From NCBI GenBank assembly GCA_002104935.1, contig MCGT01000001.1, positions 62,001 through 126,000 of the forward strand: 64,000 bases of DNA. The letters are read 5' to 3'. Each line of letters begins with the position of its first letter. The stretch's first letter is position 1. Below are positions 47,541-59,997 of this stretch, in pieces. A model generated the notes under the pieces. That model searched no databases. It saw only the letters and a program-made list of their open reading frames with translations, and was not told the origin of the DNA. Made by a program: the position numbers and the translations under genes. Origin of the DNA: Hesseltinella vesiculosa. Taxonomy: Eukaryota; Mucoromycota; Mucoromycetes; Mucorales; Cunninghamellaceae.

Positions 47541-50500
47541 TTAAAACGAATAGTCGATGCCAGTCTTGTGGACAATGTTATCAACCGCCTTGACCAGCAA
47601 GAGCGGTAGTTGATAGGCATAGGAAGGAGATGAGGGTCGGCTAGAATGGGTGGAGACAGGGTCTTGGTCAAGCAGCTTGTCAACAAAAGGACAGTCGACC
47701 AGGTCTTGGCGCGGTGGCAGCTTGGCCACGACACATTCCCGGCTTTTGTATTCGACATGGGGCGCCTTGACGTCGCCGAACCACACTTGCATGTCACGGG
47801 CCAGGTTCTCGCCATGGAGCTGGATGGCATCGTCGGGCAGATTGGTATAATGAGAAAGATGAGGGAACATCACGGGGGCGGATGACATGGAGCCACGGTG
47901 GGACGACGACGACGACGAGGTGGAGGTGGAGGGCAGAGGGGTGGCTAAAGCATCGGCAGAGCCGTGCAGTGGTGTATCCTGGTGGCCGGCAGGTGGTGGC
48001 AAAAAAGTGTAGCTAGCAATATCGGTGCCGACCAACGTCCATACCGCTGCGTCGGAGACGTCCTCGGACCAGTAAGCACCGCCCAACGGCCCGTTGATCC
48101 AGGAATTCGATGTGGAGGATGAGCTGGAGGTGCTGATGGTGGAGACGCGGCGGTCATCGATGGACACGGACCGTGCTCGGGGATTGCTGGGCCATGGCTG
48201 CTGCGGTTGCGGCTGAGGCTGCTGGTAGGCGTACATCGTCGAGGGATACGCTGATGGCTGCTGTAAAAGGCCATAGTCATCATAGCTGTTGCCACGGCAT
48301 CGAGGGGTCTGGAAGACGTCGGCGCTAGTGTCCAGGGGATGGGGCGGGGTAGGAGGAGGTGGTAGGCCAGGGTTGGCGGTGGAGGTGCCAAAGGACGACA
48401 CTTTGCGTTTCCGCACGACCCGGCCGTTCTCTTCCACCAATTCTTCATGGTACATGGCGGGGGCGGTGGTGGCCGACGACAGCGAGGAGGTCATGCTGAG
48501 GCCCGGCGAAGGCATCAGCGGCTGGGCGGAGGAAGAGGCAGGAGGAGGCGGTGGGTTCTTTAAGATCGGCTGACGTTGCTCTGTGGACTTGTGCATGCCG
48601 ACCATATCGTTTAAGCAGGCAAGGTAGGACACGGGCGAGCTGTAGCGGGGGAGCATGTATTCCATGATGCCGGCAATGAGATCAGCACCCGGATGCTGTT
48701 GGTAGGCGGCATGGCTGCTGTGGTTCTGGGACGGGTCGTGGACGATTTGCAGCGCGACCTTGTGCAGTTGCGAGACAGGGTCGCCGAGGATTTCGTCGCC
48801 AAATTCGCCGCCGTTGGTTTGGAGGGGCTCGTCCATGCATCGAGCACCGCCCACAACGGTGGACGCCTTGTCGACCTTGCGGATGATCATGACTGGGCTG
48901 ACGAGGCCGGTGGTCAGGCATTGGAGGACAATGTGCTGGTTGTAGTGAATGGCCAGGGGCTGCTGGGTGGCATTCCGTAGGGCAATGGCCGGTGGAGGAG
49001 GGTATTTGACATTGGGGTTGAAGGAGCGGTGACCGATGAAGTCTTCTGGCAGATGCGAGCCAAACCGATCGTCTCTGAATTTTTGTTGCTCTGGCGTGCG
49101 TGAGGTGTCCACCAGCCAGATGATGAAGGGATCCCAAGACGTGGTGCGGGCGACAAAACAAGTGCCATCGTTGCTGCCAGAGGCGTTTTTGCTAGGATCG
49201 GTCAAATTGGCATGTTGGCCAGGGTAAGCAAAAGGCGAGTCGGTGCCATTGGAGACACCGAGATATTTGGTGGAGACAGTTTGTGATCGAATACGGTTGA
49301 ACAATGACACAATGGAGCCATGATGGATGCACACTACCCAAAAAAAAAAAAAAAGGAGGCTCAGTCAGTTTTCCCCCATCGATTTTTTTTTTAAGGACTT
49401 TACAATCCATGTTTTTGACACTTTGACGTTTTTTGGACGGTTTGCTGATGACTTTGATGCCTTTGCCAGCCAGGGTGCCTTGCCAAAGACCTTGGGCTTG
49501 GATCTTGACGAGGCACTCGACTCGTTTTCGTTTTTCATCAGCGTCGTTGATAAAGAGTTGCTTGGACACACAGCGGCCGCCGCCCATGGCGTCTGAGCGA
49601 GGGTTGTGATACCAATCATTGCCATTGTTTCGAGTTTCGGTGGCATGGCTTTTGAAACGGGTGTTGTTGTCATTGGGCACAGGGTTGGTGGGATTGGGTT
49701 GGCGAGGGAAGCCGGTTTGGCCGACAACAGTGGCATTGGCGCGTGTGTACCATTCGATCTGACCAGGCTGAGAGGAGGATTCACCAGAGATGCAGACGGT
49801 GATCCGGGGTGGTGTGACAATAGCTGCTGTATCACCATGGCCATGTTGGAAAAATGAGCTGTCTTCCTGGTCAGACAAGTTTGCCTCGTTGAGCAGTGCT
49901 TTCAGATCGTTGGATGGGCGGCTGGACCACCATGTTGATCCAACCAAGATGGCCGTGGGAGGAGGACAGAGAAACCTAAAAGAAAAAGTCATCGCAGGTT
50001 GAAAAAAGTGGTTGTGAGAAAAAAAAAAAAAAAAAAAGGCGGGCGGCTTTTGGTGGGAGGCACAAACCTTTTTTCAGTGCCGTAGCTTTTCTGTGCAACC
50101 TTGCTGGACATGATTATCACCGTCTTTTCACCCATTGCCATTGGATCATTGGCATGGAGGTACCTTTGAATGACAGGACGGATTTTGGCAGCGGTGGCCT
50201 GTTGCTGCATGACCCGGGCGGTGGCCACAGCGTGTAGGTTTCTTGGTGGCATGGCAGAGCGCATCGGGTGACCCGAGACGGGCAAAGGGCTGGTCGGGGA
50301 CGGCGAAGGTTGGAAGTCTAGCTGTTCATAGGCACTGATATCGATTGTTTCGGGCTTGGCGGTGGAGTAGGGTAAGGTTTGGCGGATAGTCAGGTTATTC
50401 ATGCGGCCATACATAGGCGAGATGCCAGGGCTGGAGGTGGTGGAAGGCAAGGTAGCGGGTGATGATGGAGGCGTGCCACCTGTGGACAAGGGAGGTGGAA

Positions 50501-51043
50501 GAGAGCCTGTTGAGTTGGAAGGAGCAGACGGAGGGGCCATGGCATTGCCACTGGTGGATGCAGGAGGCTGGAAAAAAAAAAGGGTGAGTTTGTTTTATTT
50601 TTATTTTTTTTTTGCTATGACCAGCCCCTTACCATGGATGTCTGGCTGGACAGCGAAGCCATGAGATCAAAATCGTTCTTGACAGAAGGGTCCAAAAAGG
50701 ATGGCGAAGGAAAAGAGCCAGAGGTGGCATGCCAGGACAGATTCAGAGCATTAGGGTCAGGAACAGCATAAGAAGAAGAAGAAGAAGAAGTCGGCGGCGG
50801 GGATGAGAGTAAAGACTGAATGGGATCCATAGGTTGCTGAGATGACGAATACATAAACGTATTGTCTTGCTGTTGAAAGTCGTCAAAGGCAAAAGGCTGA
50901 GGAGGCTGCTGCCATTGGTAGTTTGCAAAAAAGGCTTCGTTGGTGGAGGTGCGGTTCTTACGTTTTCTTGATTCATTCATATCATGGGTATTCGATTCAA
51001 AGAAAGCCGTGGTGGGTAGCGCCATGGGTTCATAATCAGACAT
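47541..51043 (-). CDS. CSL (CBF1/RBPJ/Su(H)) family transcription factor
   Basis: Four exons (51043-50633, 50567-50068, 49975-49404, 49333-47541) encode 1091 aa. A long disordered Ser/Pro/Gln-rich N-terminus precedes the Rel-like NTD: VIQRYLHANDPMAMGEKTV, KVAQKSYGTEKRFLCPPPT, then VKIQAQGLWQ and KVISKPSKKRQSVKNMDL. The beta-trefoil domain begins SLFNRIRSQTVSTKYLGV and contains MIIRKVDKAS and DPVSQLHKVALQI. A long insert (about 47940-48600) is rich in Pro, Ser and Gln, and the C-terminal part has SYTFLPPP and QVWFGDVKAPHVEYKSR, an IPT-like end. Fungi lack Notch; fission yeast members Cbf11/Cbf12 act in cell cycle, adhesion and lipid metabolism. Its size and insertions fit a class F protein. 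Confidence 0.94.
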
Positions 51044-51746
51044 TTCTTTTTTAAAATCACCCCAAGCACGGATCCTAGATTAAGAAGGAAGAAGGAAAAA
51101 GGCAAAATATAAAAATTTCCCAAGCAAAGAAAAGTGCGGGGTAAATCGCCGCCTCAACAAAAACAAAAAGAGTTCAAAGAAACACCTTTTTGTTGACTTG
51201 GTTCAAGGGGGAACCCTCCTATATTCATTTGATCGTTCCAAATTAACATATCATCCTATACCCCTCCTTATTGCCGTATCATCATTTATTTCTTCTTTCT
51301 CTTCTGAACCTCACTCTTTTATTTCCTCCTTTCTCTCTCTATTGTCTACTTTACCCCACAAATTTCCTCGTTTTTGACCATTTTGTGTCAAAGCACACCC
51401 CCTTTTCCACTTTCAATCGCCGCCGTATCTTCCGGCCTCGTTGAAACAAGCTGTTTTCAGCAAGCGCACGTTACACATTACCCATTTTTTTTTTTTTTTT
51501 TGGAAAAACCGTCCACGGTGCACATGACCGTTGATCCAAAATTATCCATCTTCCATCACCCAAGCCAAGGGTCAGAGTGTCAAAGCCCACAGGTTTATAG
51601 GTACACTTGAGCTGTTCATGGGTATCGTATGGCATGTGTCCAGCAAAAGAAGAAAAAGAACAAAAGGAAGCCTGGTTCGATTTTGCAACGACATTTCCTT
51701 TCTTGGTCTTGCAACCTTGATCGTCAGCTAGGATGACGACAGCTGA
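51044..51746. other. Intergenic region upstream of the CSL gene
   Basis: It holds the CSL promoter and 5' UTR (51044 onward) and the BLOC1S1 3' region. T-rich and CT-rich tracts occur at 51285-51350, and a T run at 51484-51500. No gene is supported. Confidence 0.45.
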
Positions 51747-52344
51747 TCATCTGGCTTGGCCTATTTTTGCAAGGGTCAGGTCAAAAAAACGCCATGAACC
51801 GCATTTTCCCTTACCATCATGTACAAATTCCAACGTGGTCATCACTGCCTTCATATCTTGCTCCATCACTTGGGCCCAATGTTTCACATCCCCCAATTCC
51901 TATTGCCAAAAAGAAAGGAGCCTCTCAGTTTTTTTTTTTTTTTTTTCCACCCTGCTTAGTTTAGATGACCTTGAGCGCATCGTTAAAGTCGTCCACCAAT
52001 ACCAGCCATTTCTTTGTTTGCTTTTGATAAACTGACGTCTGTTCAGCCAATGCCTTGGCTTCACCTTCCAGTTCTTTCTGTTTCGCAAACAGCAATGACA
52101 CTCTAACATCCGTTAGCCTCATCTCCTTTTTCTTCATTGTTCAGTGGTTTACCCATCATTGACATGGTCTGTCAGAGTGTCGGTCAACGTATGGGTCGAC
52201 GTCAATGCATCTTGTAAAAGCCGATCTAATAAACAAGATGCAAGCGTCATTAGCTACATGTCATCTCCTTGATGGATTACCATTGACTCTTCTTGCATCA
52301 GACTGCTTTTGCTGATGATCTTTGAGCAGCTGGGAAAGCGACAT
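51747..52344 (-). CDS. BLOC1S1: BLOC-1 subunit 1 (BLOS1/GCN5L1)
   Basis: Five exons (52344-52281, 52225-52153, 52102-51970, 51899-51815, 51760-51747) encode 122 aa, the size of animal BLOS1. Alignable blocks include MSLSQLLKDHQQKQSDARR, LTDTLTDHVNDGVSLLFAKQ, KELEGEAKALAEQTSVYQKQ and WLVLVDDFNDALKELGDVKH, then MEQDMKAVMTTLEFVHDGQ. It is a small helical coiled-coil subunit of endosomal BLOC-1/BORC, which position lysosomes and recycling endosomes. The third intron donor is GTCATC, weak; reading through it gives a stop after ALKVI, but splicing restores the conserved ELGDVKHWAQ helix, so splicing is preferred. The Fanzor copy 2 element ends about 30 bp upstream of the ATG. Confidence 0.9.
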
Positions 52345-52374
52345 TAAAAAAACCGGAAAGAAAGGACTTTCTGA

Positions 52375-52561
52375 CACTACAGAAAAAAATCCAATGTTAG
52401 TAGCTAATCAGGCGCTTGAATTATTTTCATCTAAACTTACTTTATTCATTTTCATGACAAACCTGCCAAAAAAAAAAAAAAAATCAGCATTTCCTCTTCA
52501 CATTCTGCCTCAGGCCTACGTAAATAAGCTGGTTTTTTGGCCAGCGAGGTAAAGATATTCA
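52375..52561 (-). ncRNA. Candidate Fanzor guide RNA scaffold region, copy 2
   Basis: It is the counterpart of 11113-11294, well conserved although the protein gene is broken. If transcribed and processed as in other Fanzors, the guide would be read from the flank, that is, the 5' leader of BLOC1S1. Inference only; the same splice-like signals are present. Confidence 0.3.
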
Positions 52562-55500
52562 TTAGTGAGGGTCCCGAGACGAAGAAGCAACTGCTGAATT
52601 TTGTTGGTGTGGTGATGATTGGTCGGTGGAGGTGGATCGTGGTGGGCAGAACAACGCTGGGCGAGGCAATCCTTGGAGGGCAGTCTTGCCAAGACGCAAC
52701 ATATTCCAAGCCGCAAGCTTGTCCCTGTCCCAGTTGATTTTACAGTGTTGGCACTGTAGAACCGACCACAAAGACATGCTTGCACCTCGCAGGAATGGGT
52801 CACCAACGGTCTTGTGTTCAAGGTCTTTTTCATCACACATTGGACAGACCTGTAAAAAAAATGAGATAGAAAAAAAAAGGTCATTTTGCGCTTCATTTTT
52901 CCCTCTCCTCATGATTTACCTTGCTTGTGTTATATTCATTTGTTTTTGTAACAAGTAGTAACCCTTGCTTTTCCGCTATTTTGAGTGCTTTGTACACTTT
53001 TCCAGAGCGAGTGGACTTTTTCCCTCTACGGGTTTGCGCAAACAATGCACCACCATAGGCAATCACTGGAAGCTTGCAGCTATAAAAAAAGTTAGTCCAG
53101 GCATCACACCTTTTTTTGTGTAGTGCATACCTATCATAGTCTTCCTTCTGGTGTTTGTACTTGTTACCACCATGGACGAAGTGGTTGACGACTTCTGCGC
53201 ACATCTTCTTGTCCCCACAATAGTCCAGGAACCGATGCAGGGTATAGTCATCAGCAAAATGTTCGGTGATATCATCAAGGTGTTGGAATACATAGATGGT
53301 GCGCTGAATGAAGCGGTCAGGATGGCTAGTTTTTGCTGGTGGTATACGCGTGAGGATCTCCTCCATGCCAGAATCTTTGAGCCAACGTTTTCGAATGCAT
53401 GAGCGCCCATGTCGACCAGAGAGTGATAGCCATTCATTATTCGAGAATCGCATGTACCGACCATGCCAACCATTGGTGCTGTTGCTGCTGTGCTCAGTGC
53501 CCGGGGCAGTGCGATCATTTCCCGGGAGGTGCTTGTCTTCTTGAGCAGATGTGTAAAGCTAACTATGTCCTGGATCGACTCCATACAGCTGCATACGTTC
53601 TTGTGGTTCACCATGTAAGTCGTCCATTTCGAGATCAGGAAGTTCAATTTGGGGTGCGCGCTTGCCATAGATAAATTCCAATCGAAGCCCATCAGTGCGA
53701 ACACGGTTGGAAAATACCAAAGAGGCAGGATCATCATCTTCCTCTTCATCGCTACTATCGATTTCAGTCAATTGAGTATCGCTGCCATCGTCCTGGCATG
53801 TTGTCTCGTCAGTAAATCTGCCTTGATCTTGATCACCATCGTCGCTTTCGCCCTCCGATGGGGTATTGTGAGCACCATCAGAACCGTCAGCAGGGTTGCC
53901 GATGTCATTAGCATCTCCATCAGTAACACTGCCACTATCATCTTCGGCATCACCGTTGTCAGCATCGGGATCAGCACCACCAGCGTCATCATCACTGTCG
54001 CTGTCAGTTTCAGTGAGCGTTGGATAATGCAAAAATGCGGCAGTACTAAAAAAAAAATCAGTCACGATTCCTGTCATCACAATGTTACTCAGTTACCATT
54101 TTCGAAGACGAGCCTTCTGAAAGTCCAGGTAGGTGAAAAAGAGAGTGGCATCGCGAGCAAGGCGGATATAAGGATGAGAATTGTCACCCGACGGCAGAGT
54201 CACGTTTATACCGGCTTGCTTGAGAATTGACCGAAATGAGTAGGCATCCAAAGTGATAAACCGGCGACGAAAGGACAGAGTCGGCACAAGGGAAAAGAGG
54301 GCTGTTGACTTGGATTGCCTCATGGTGGAGGAGGAGAAGCAAAGGTCTGCTGATATGTCAGTGCCAGCCAGTTTCGCCTTGGAGTTTGCCAACTTTACAC
54401 GAAGGCCAAGGACAAGATCTGACAGCCAGGTCTTAAATTCTTCCGGTAGACTCCAGGGGATGGCGACAGCGACGAGGCAGCACCTGATAGTCCATGTTAG
54501 ATGATAGTAAGAGCTTCATGGTGATTGTGTCCATTTGATCATGCACATCGTCATGCTCCATCTCAGATGGTTCCAGGTCGTTGCCTTGTTCCATTTCTTG
54601 CAATAGTCGGTAAAGTACTTGCAAATATGTTCCGGGGCTTGTAGTAAGTTCCTTCAGCGTAACTGGACTTGGACCAAAGTTCAGGGTTGAGATAAATGTT
54701 GAGACGATAGTTCGCAAGAGATCAGGGCTATTTTCTGACAGTGGCTCAACTTTTTCTTGACGGGTGACAGTGTCGTAAATATTCTGGCATGCGTTCATAA
54801 TATAACCGGACTTTGGCATATCCTATGTCAAAAAAAAAGTGAGCAACTCGCGCCTTCTTATTTTCTCTCTCTTTCTTACTGACCTGACCTTCAGACAGCT
54901 GATCCTTGAGGGTGTTGACCAAGCGAAAGCGAATATACTTGATACACTTATCTTCAAAACGTTCAGTCACAGCCAAGAGATTGATTTGGGCTAACTCATC
55001 CGCCATTTCAGAAATCATGTTACTAGCACCCTTGATCCAATATAATTCGAAGCGGTAGTCACCCAAGAGAGACTGGTAATGGTGATACATTGCTGTAGGA
55101 TCAGGTATGTTCGAGTTGGGGGAGGTCACAGCCTTGCCAGTCACCAGTTGGCAGATCCCATAGAAAAAATCTTTACAGAATACAGTATCGTTGACCACAG
55201 AACCCTCAGACATGACATGCAGAACATAATAGTTGAAGAACGACTGGGCGCAGATGGAGACATAGCGGATGTGATCGACCCATAGGAGGATGGTTTCTTG
55301 GACGTCCATCTTTGCTTGGCGTTGGTCTTGGATATTGTCTTGGGCCATGTTAAGAGCATGACAAAGAGATATCTTGCGAACACGGGTTTTGAAATTGGTA
55401 CCAAGCAAGAGAGACTGGAGATCCTTCAACTTGAATTTCTTGGCCCTTTTTTTCCCATCAGGGTTCTTCTGCTTTTCCTTGCGGGCCATGGAGCCAGCCT

Positions 55501-55833
55501 TACGTAGAAGCTTGTTGGCCCTTTTGAGTTGGGTTTTGGACTTTCGTTTGCCACCTTTAAAAGTAAATGTTAGAAACTGGCAATGTAGGGGCGATCAATA
55601 CTAACGGTTGAAAGGACAATCTGCTCGCTTGTGTCCTAATCCATGGCACAAAGTACACTTTAAACCTAATGGAAGAGAATGAGATCATGAAGCAACGCGT
55701 TTTAAAAAATAAACAAACAAGGTCAATAATAGGATTTACCTTTGAGAATGTAATATTTCCTCATTTTCAAGTTATACAGCCAAGTCTTATTTGCATCTAT
55801 TCGTAATTGCCTTCTTCTTATATGACGCCCCAT
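52562..55833 (-). pseudogene. Fanzor gene, copy 2, inactivated by deletion and nonsense mutation
   Basis: The exon and intron positions of copy 1 are preserved, including the CCHC zinc knuckle exon, the acidic linker, RuvC-I GVDPG, RuvC-II TNEYNTSK and RuvC-III WDRDKLAAWNML. Two lesions break it. First, 56 bp are missing at about 54460 relative to copy 1 (13196-13255), with a CA microhomology at the junction; the frame then reads RRCRHPLESTGRI and stops. Second, the GAG codon right after GVDPGHS in copy 1 is TAG here (53559-53561). Either lesion alone removes the RuvC-II and III residues. The downstream zinc ribbon is intact, so the decay is recent. Confidence 0.88.
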
Positions 55834-55954
55834 TTTAAATGTAAATAAATGCTGAAGCAAGGTTGTAAAAAAAAAGTAAAGAAGAAAAAGAACTCTTTGA
55901 ACGCGCAGCACCCTTTCAATAAACCCCGCTCGTTGTTTTTCTTGCCTCTGGCAC

Positions 55955-55957
<3 letters not shown>

Positions 55958-56018
<61 letters not shown>
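55958..56018. repeat. CT microsatellite in Fanzor copy 2
   Basis: A (CT) run of about 61 nt, versus about 38 nt at the same place in copy 1. Confidence 0.95.
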
Positions 56019-56020
<2 letters not shown>

Positions 56021-56408
56021 GCAAAGTCTGTAGGAAGGATTTGTTTATTTACTACCTTTTCAACCTTCAAGAATACAAGGAATAAGTGGAGCATGATACT
56101 TCCAGATTACGAGATGAAAAGTCAAACGACGAATATCCAGTTTGGTAACTTGAACAGGTTTGAAGTGGAAAGTATTCATTTTTGTATTGATGATGAATAT
56201 AACCCATTGAATGCGAACTTAAAAAGGAAAACTGCATGCAGCAACTCTCACTTTTTCTTTTCTCCATTCACGGCGCCTTCATGAACCAGTGGTATTCTTC
56301 ATGGTGTTTTTGTACCTCGTCTCGTAAGTTTAATCGCGCTTCCTCACTTTAGTATTATCAATATTACAGCGTTTTTAATTGGCTCACCATTTCGCATTTC
56401 CTGTAGAG

Positions 56409-56715
56409 AGAAGGAAAAAAAAAATCCAACAAAATCCGTGCCTCTTCCAATAGCTCTACCAAGTAGACGGCTATCTATCACCAACTTTCTAACATTGTGA
56501 CAGGGAATAGAGTTTTTTTTTTTTTTTTTTTTTTTGGTCGATGACAGGACATGCTTCTGCACCTTTGCTTCTGGATTTCAACCAGCTTAATTGAATTTTG
56601 CTGGAACAGGGCGTTCCACTTTTTTTGTTGTTCCTTTTTTTTTTTTTTTTTTCGTTCATCTCTTTTACCTTTCCCCCCCTTTTTTTTACATTCTTTATTT
56701 ACTGCATTTGCAACG
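56409..56715. other. Region between Fanzor copy 2 and the RasGEF gene
   Basis: T-rich promoter or 5' UTR sequence with T runs at 56514-56535 and 56635-56652. The open frame extends upstream of the RasGEF ATG but is Phe-rich from these T runs and not coding in appearance. Confidence 0.45.
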
Positions 56716-59420
56716 ATGGCAGTGGATGCCACATTGCCTCAGATTCCCTTGTCTCCTTTTGCAAAAGCTTGGCACCAATGCCGGACTCGTTTGGAAAGAG
56801 CCACTGGCTCGCTCACTCAAGCAAAAGAACAATTGCAACCGCCGGTGGACGTCGCAGTTCTGCGCAAACTGATTGAAGAGGTCCGGGTGGAACAACATCG
56901 CCATGATAACTTTGAACGTCAAATCCACTCGGTCCAGGACAAAGGCCCATGGCACTGGTCACCAGACGCGTTTGCGAAACAAATCGCCATTGTCAATGGC
57001 CAACTCTTTGGCCGGGTTGTGCTGGATAAGCAGTTGCTTTGTCAATGGGACTTTGCCAACACTCATCTGGATCGCTTTCTCGACTTTCATCGCTACTTGA
57101 CACACAACATGGCTCACCAATTGATCTACTGGTCTCCTGCCTCTGCACCCAACCCAGTCGCCCATTTGATCCAGGTGGCCCAACATCTGCTCCATGCTTA
57201 TCGTGATATGTCTGGTTTTGTCGCTGTCATGAAAGCGCTCATGCTTCCCCAGGTCCGCCGTCTCCGCCCGGTCTGGAAAGCCTGCCCAGCAAAACACAAG
57301 GACGTTTTCAAGGAAATGATGCTCCTACTCAACCCGGATCAACAGTACCAGGCCTACCACCAGGTCCTCGGCCAGCACCTTGCCCGCTTCTTTTTCTCGG
57401 CCGCCACCTTTTCGTCCAGCCAATCCATGTCCCGCATGGTCGTCATTCCCTGGATGCAACCCCATCTTCTGTCCCTCTATGCCATTGTCCAAGACTATGC
57501 CGTCGCTTCCACGCCTGCCCGACCAGAACTGGTGCTTTCCGGCCCTGGCCTACGCAAACTGGCCGTCACCATGGCCCTGTTGGAACAGTGCCAAACCTGC
57601 CGCGCCTCTGCTCCTTTGCAATCTCCCTCGCCCACCACCCCAGCCTCCCCTTCCTCCTCCTCCTCCTCCTCCATGGAAATCCTTGAAGACTACCTTCGTC
57701 CCTGGTTACCACAGCAACAACGCCTGCGCTACTCGTCCGATGCTACGACCGTCAGCAAACGCCTCCATCGACAATCCATGCTCGCCGTCGCCACCTCCAA
57801 ACCCAGCCTGACCGACAACCACCCCCTTGTCAGCGATTTACTGACCCTGCCACCAGGAGATGTGCTGCTCCACCATTGGCTGGTGTCCCGCGTCTACCTA
57901 CAAATGGATCAGCTGCTAGAGGAATCCCTCCATGTCCACCCGCTGGCTACAAAGGAAGCCGAAATCACGAAGCCGTTGGCCATCCTCGCCGTCGATGACC
58001 AAACCATCCAATCCATTCTCCAGGATAAACACCCCTTCTTCTTCTCATCCTTGATTTTACATGATGTCTTGGCTGCCTCCTTACCCACCGATCAGCCTGT
58101 TTCCCTCTCGGCTTCCGATCCTGCGCATGACGGCCTTTCTACCACCAAGAATGACGACAACGACGATGACGACGATGATGACGACGGTTTGGACGTCACC
58201 ACTGCTCTGTTCATGCCAGCCGCCAATGCAACGGTGGACGCTGACCCTGTTGCCAAGGCAACCACCAACCACTCTCGAGGTAAACATGCTGTGAAATTTG
58301 GAAAAAAAAAAAAAAAAAAAAAAAGGAGGACAGTGATGGGACGGCCCTGGAAAAAAAGGAGGTGATTTCAGCTTTTCCTAACGTTCCTTCACTTCCTCAT
58401 TATGCAGTGATCGATGCCGATCAACCTACCAGTTCATTGCTGTCTGACCGGGAGAATGCCCCCTTACCGCACGGCTCTGCCCATGCAAACAACAATGACC
58501 CTGAACCTGCCTCCCGTACTAGCAAGGAATGGCTCGAACCAGACCAGCCGTCCTCAGACAACAAGGCCGACCCCAGCCAAACGCATCATCAAGCCGAACA
58601 AGTCGCTCAAAAGGATAAATCCAGCCCTGTGCCTCTAGAACGCAACGGATCACCTGTGTCTGCGCCTGCACCAGCCATGTCCAACGAAACAGTAGTCGAT
58701 GCACCTGTCGAAAAGGATCCTGTTACCACTCAGTCCCGTGCACAAGCTACCCCTCCCCCAACGTATGCCCCTGAGCTACCTATGTCACCGTCCGTGGACC
58801 CGTCCTCACCCGTCCCTGACAAGCTGGCCACCAGCACCGCCAAGCTCTCGGCCCTCTCCCCAACCGCCCCCGAATTTATACCATCCACCATGCAACGAGG
58901 CGACAGCTCCAGCTCCTCCTTGGTCAAACCTCCCTCCAGCAAACCCGACCTGACCCGGCGCTTGCCCTCTTCCATGACCGTGTCGCCCGCCTCGTCCTAC
59001 GCCGATCACCCTGCCAACGATACCCAATCATCAACGGATTCGGAAGAATGGAATGGATACCCCACCCCTGCCTTGGACCTGCAAACACATCCCGCATCCC
59101 AACAAGAGGACGACGAAGCCGACGGCGACATTTGGACCGGCTACCCTGGCACCGACAACCACCGCCCCTCCTCGTTTGTCGCCTATACCACCATCAACAA
59201 GGAGGACATCTCTTTCGATGCCGCCGCCCCTGCTCCCAACCTGGCCACCGGTGCCCGCCGTGGCTCCTTGCAATCCCTGGTGTCTGACGAATGGAAAGGC
59301 TATCACGCAGCAAAGATGGAAGCCTCTTGGGAATTAGAAACGGCCCTCAAAGTCCAGCAGCATGATTGGCAAGGCTATGCTCTCGGCGCCTTGGACGACG
59401 AAGAACCCGAAGATCAGTAG
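56716..59420 (+). CDS. RasGEF-domain protein with C-terminal W-x-G-Y repeats
   Basis: Two exons (56716-58279, 58408-59420) encode 858 aa. The catalytic CDC25-homology domain begins near residue 90: GRVVLDKQLLCQWDFANTHL, VAHLIQVAQHLLHAYRDMSG, FVAVMKALMLPQVRRLRPVW, FKEMMLLLNPDQQYQAYHQV and VVIPWMQPHLLSLYAIVQDY match the order of helices in RasGEF domains. There is no obvious REM domain upstream, though the N-terminal 80 residues are helical. Pro/Ser-rich and acidic regions follow (DDDDDDDD at about residue 480). The last third is disordered with four copies of an acidic-W-x-G-Y motif. It would activate a Ras-type GTPase. The short distance to the start argues for ATG 56716 over upstream frames. 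Confidence 0.85.
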
Positions 59421-59997
59421 CCTTTACCCCCACTCTCTTCTCCCCTTCATTGCCAAGTCCATGTCATTAAAGATAAAAGGAATAAAAAAATCGCCCTGCC
59501 CGGTTTTCTATTTTTTATGTGGTCCACTCCAAGTGAAACCTCCCCTCTGTATTGTCGACGTCATGCAAGGATTCCAGCTAGAAGCAAAGGTCATCTCTAT
59601 TACCTCTGGTAACACAGTAACGTCACCAAGAAGCTGCGTCTGCTAGAAAGCCATCGTTGAGAAATCATGAATTGGTACAGAATCACACCACATATGCCAG
59701 CAGTGCCATACCATCGATCAATGGCTTTGCGCTTTTTGTAAAAGCGAATTGGGGTTGCTCCCATCGCAATGAAAAGCCTTTGACCAGTGCGCTTCGCCTT
59801 GCAACTGCCTGTCCTCCTCGTCTTGTCCCCCCCTTTCTTCTTGTTAGCGCTCCCCCTCTTCTGGCCCATCGTCTTCCTCCTCTTGCCCTTCCCCTTCACC
59901 TTCATATAAAGGAAAGGGAAAGGGTAAGCAAATGTGATATATAATCCATATCAAAGAGCGGGTTTTACTATTAATTTAATGAATACGAGCAATGAAA
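59421..59997. other. Convergent intergenic region, RasGEF / ECM29
   Basis: An AATAAA signal (59481-59486) follows the RasGEF stop. A C/T-rich tract covers about 59805-59905. No gene is seen. Confidence 0.45.

Larger units (their letters stand above)
52375..56408 (-). mobile_element. Fanzor element, copy 2 (decayed)
   Basis: A 4034-bp unit nearly identical to 11113-15170 along its whole length, same internal order and orientation. Ends are CACTACAG on the left and, reverse-complemented, CTCTACAG on the right. Flanks are TGA on the left and AGA on the right, so the target duplication is not clear here. It lies between BLOC1S1 (-) and the RasGEF gene (+). Differences from copy 1 include a longer CT run, a 56-bp internal deletion and scattered substitutions. 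Confidence 0.85.

Noticed and set aside
56551..56715. Upstream in-frame extension of the RasGEF protein
   Set aside because: Phe-rich sequence produced by T runs in the 5' region, with no ATG in the extension.
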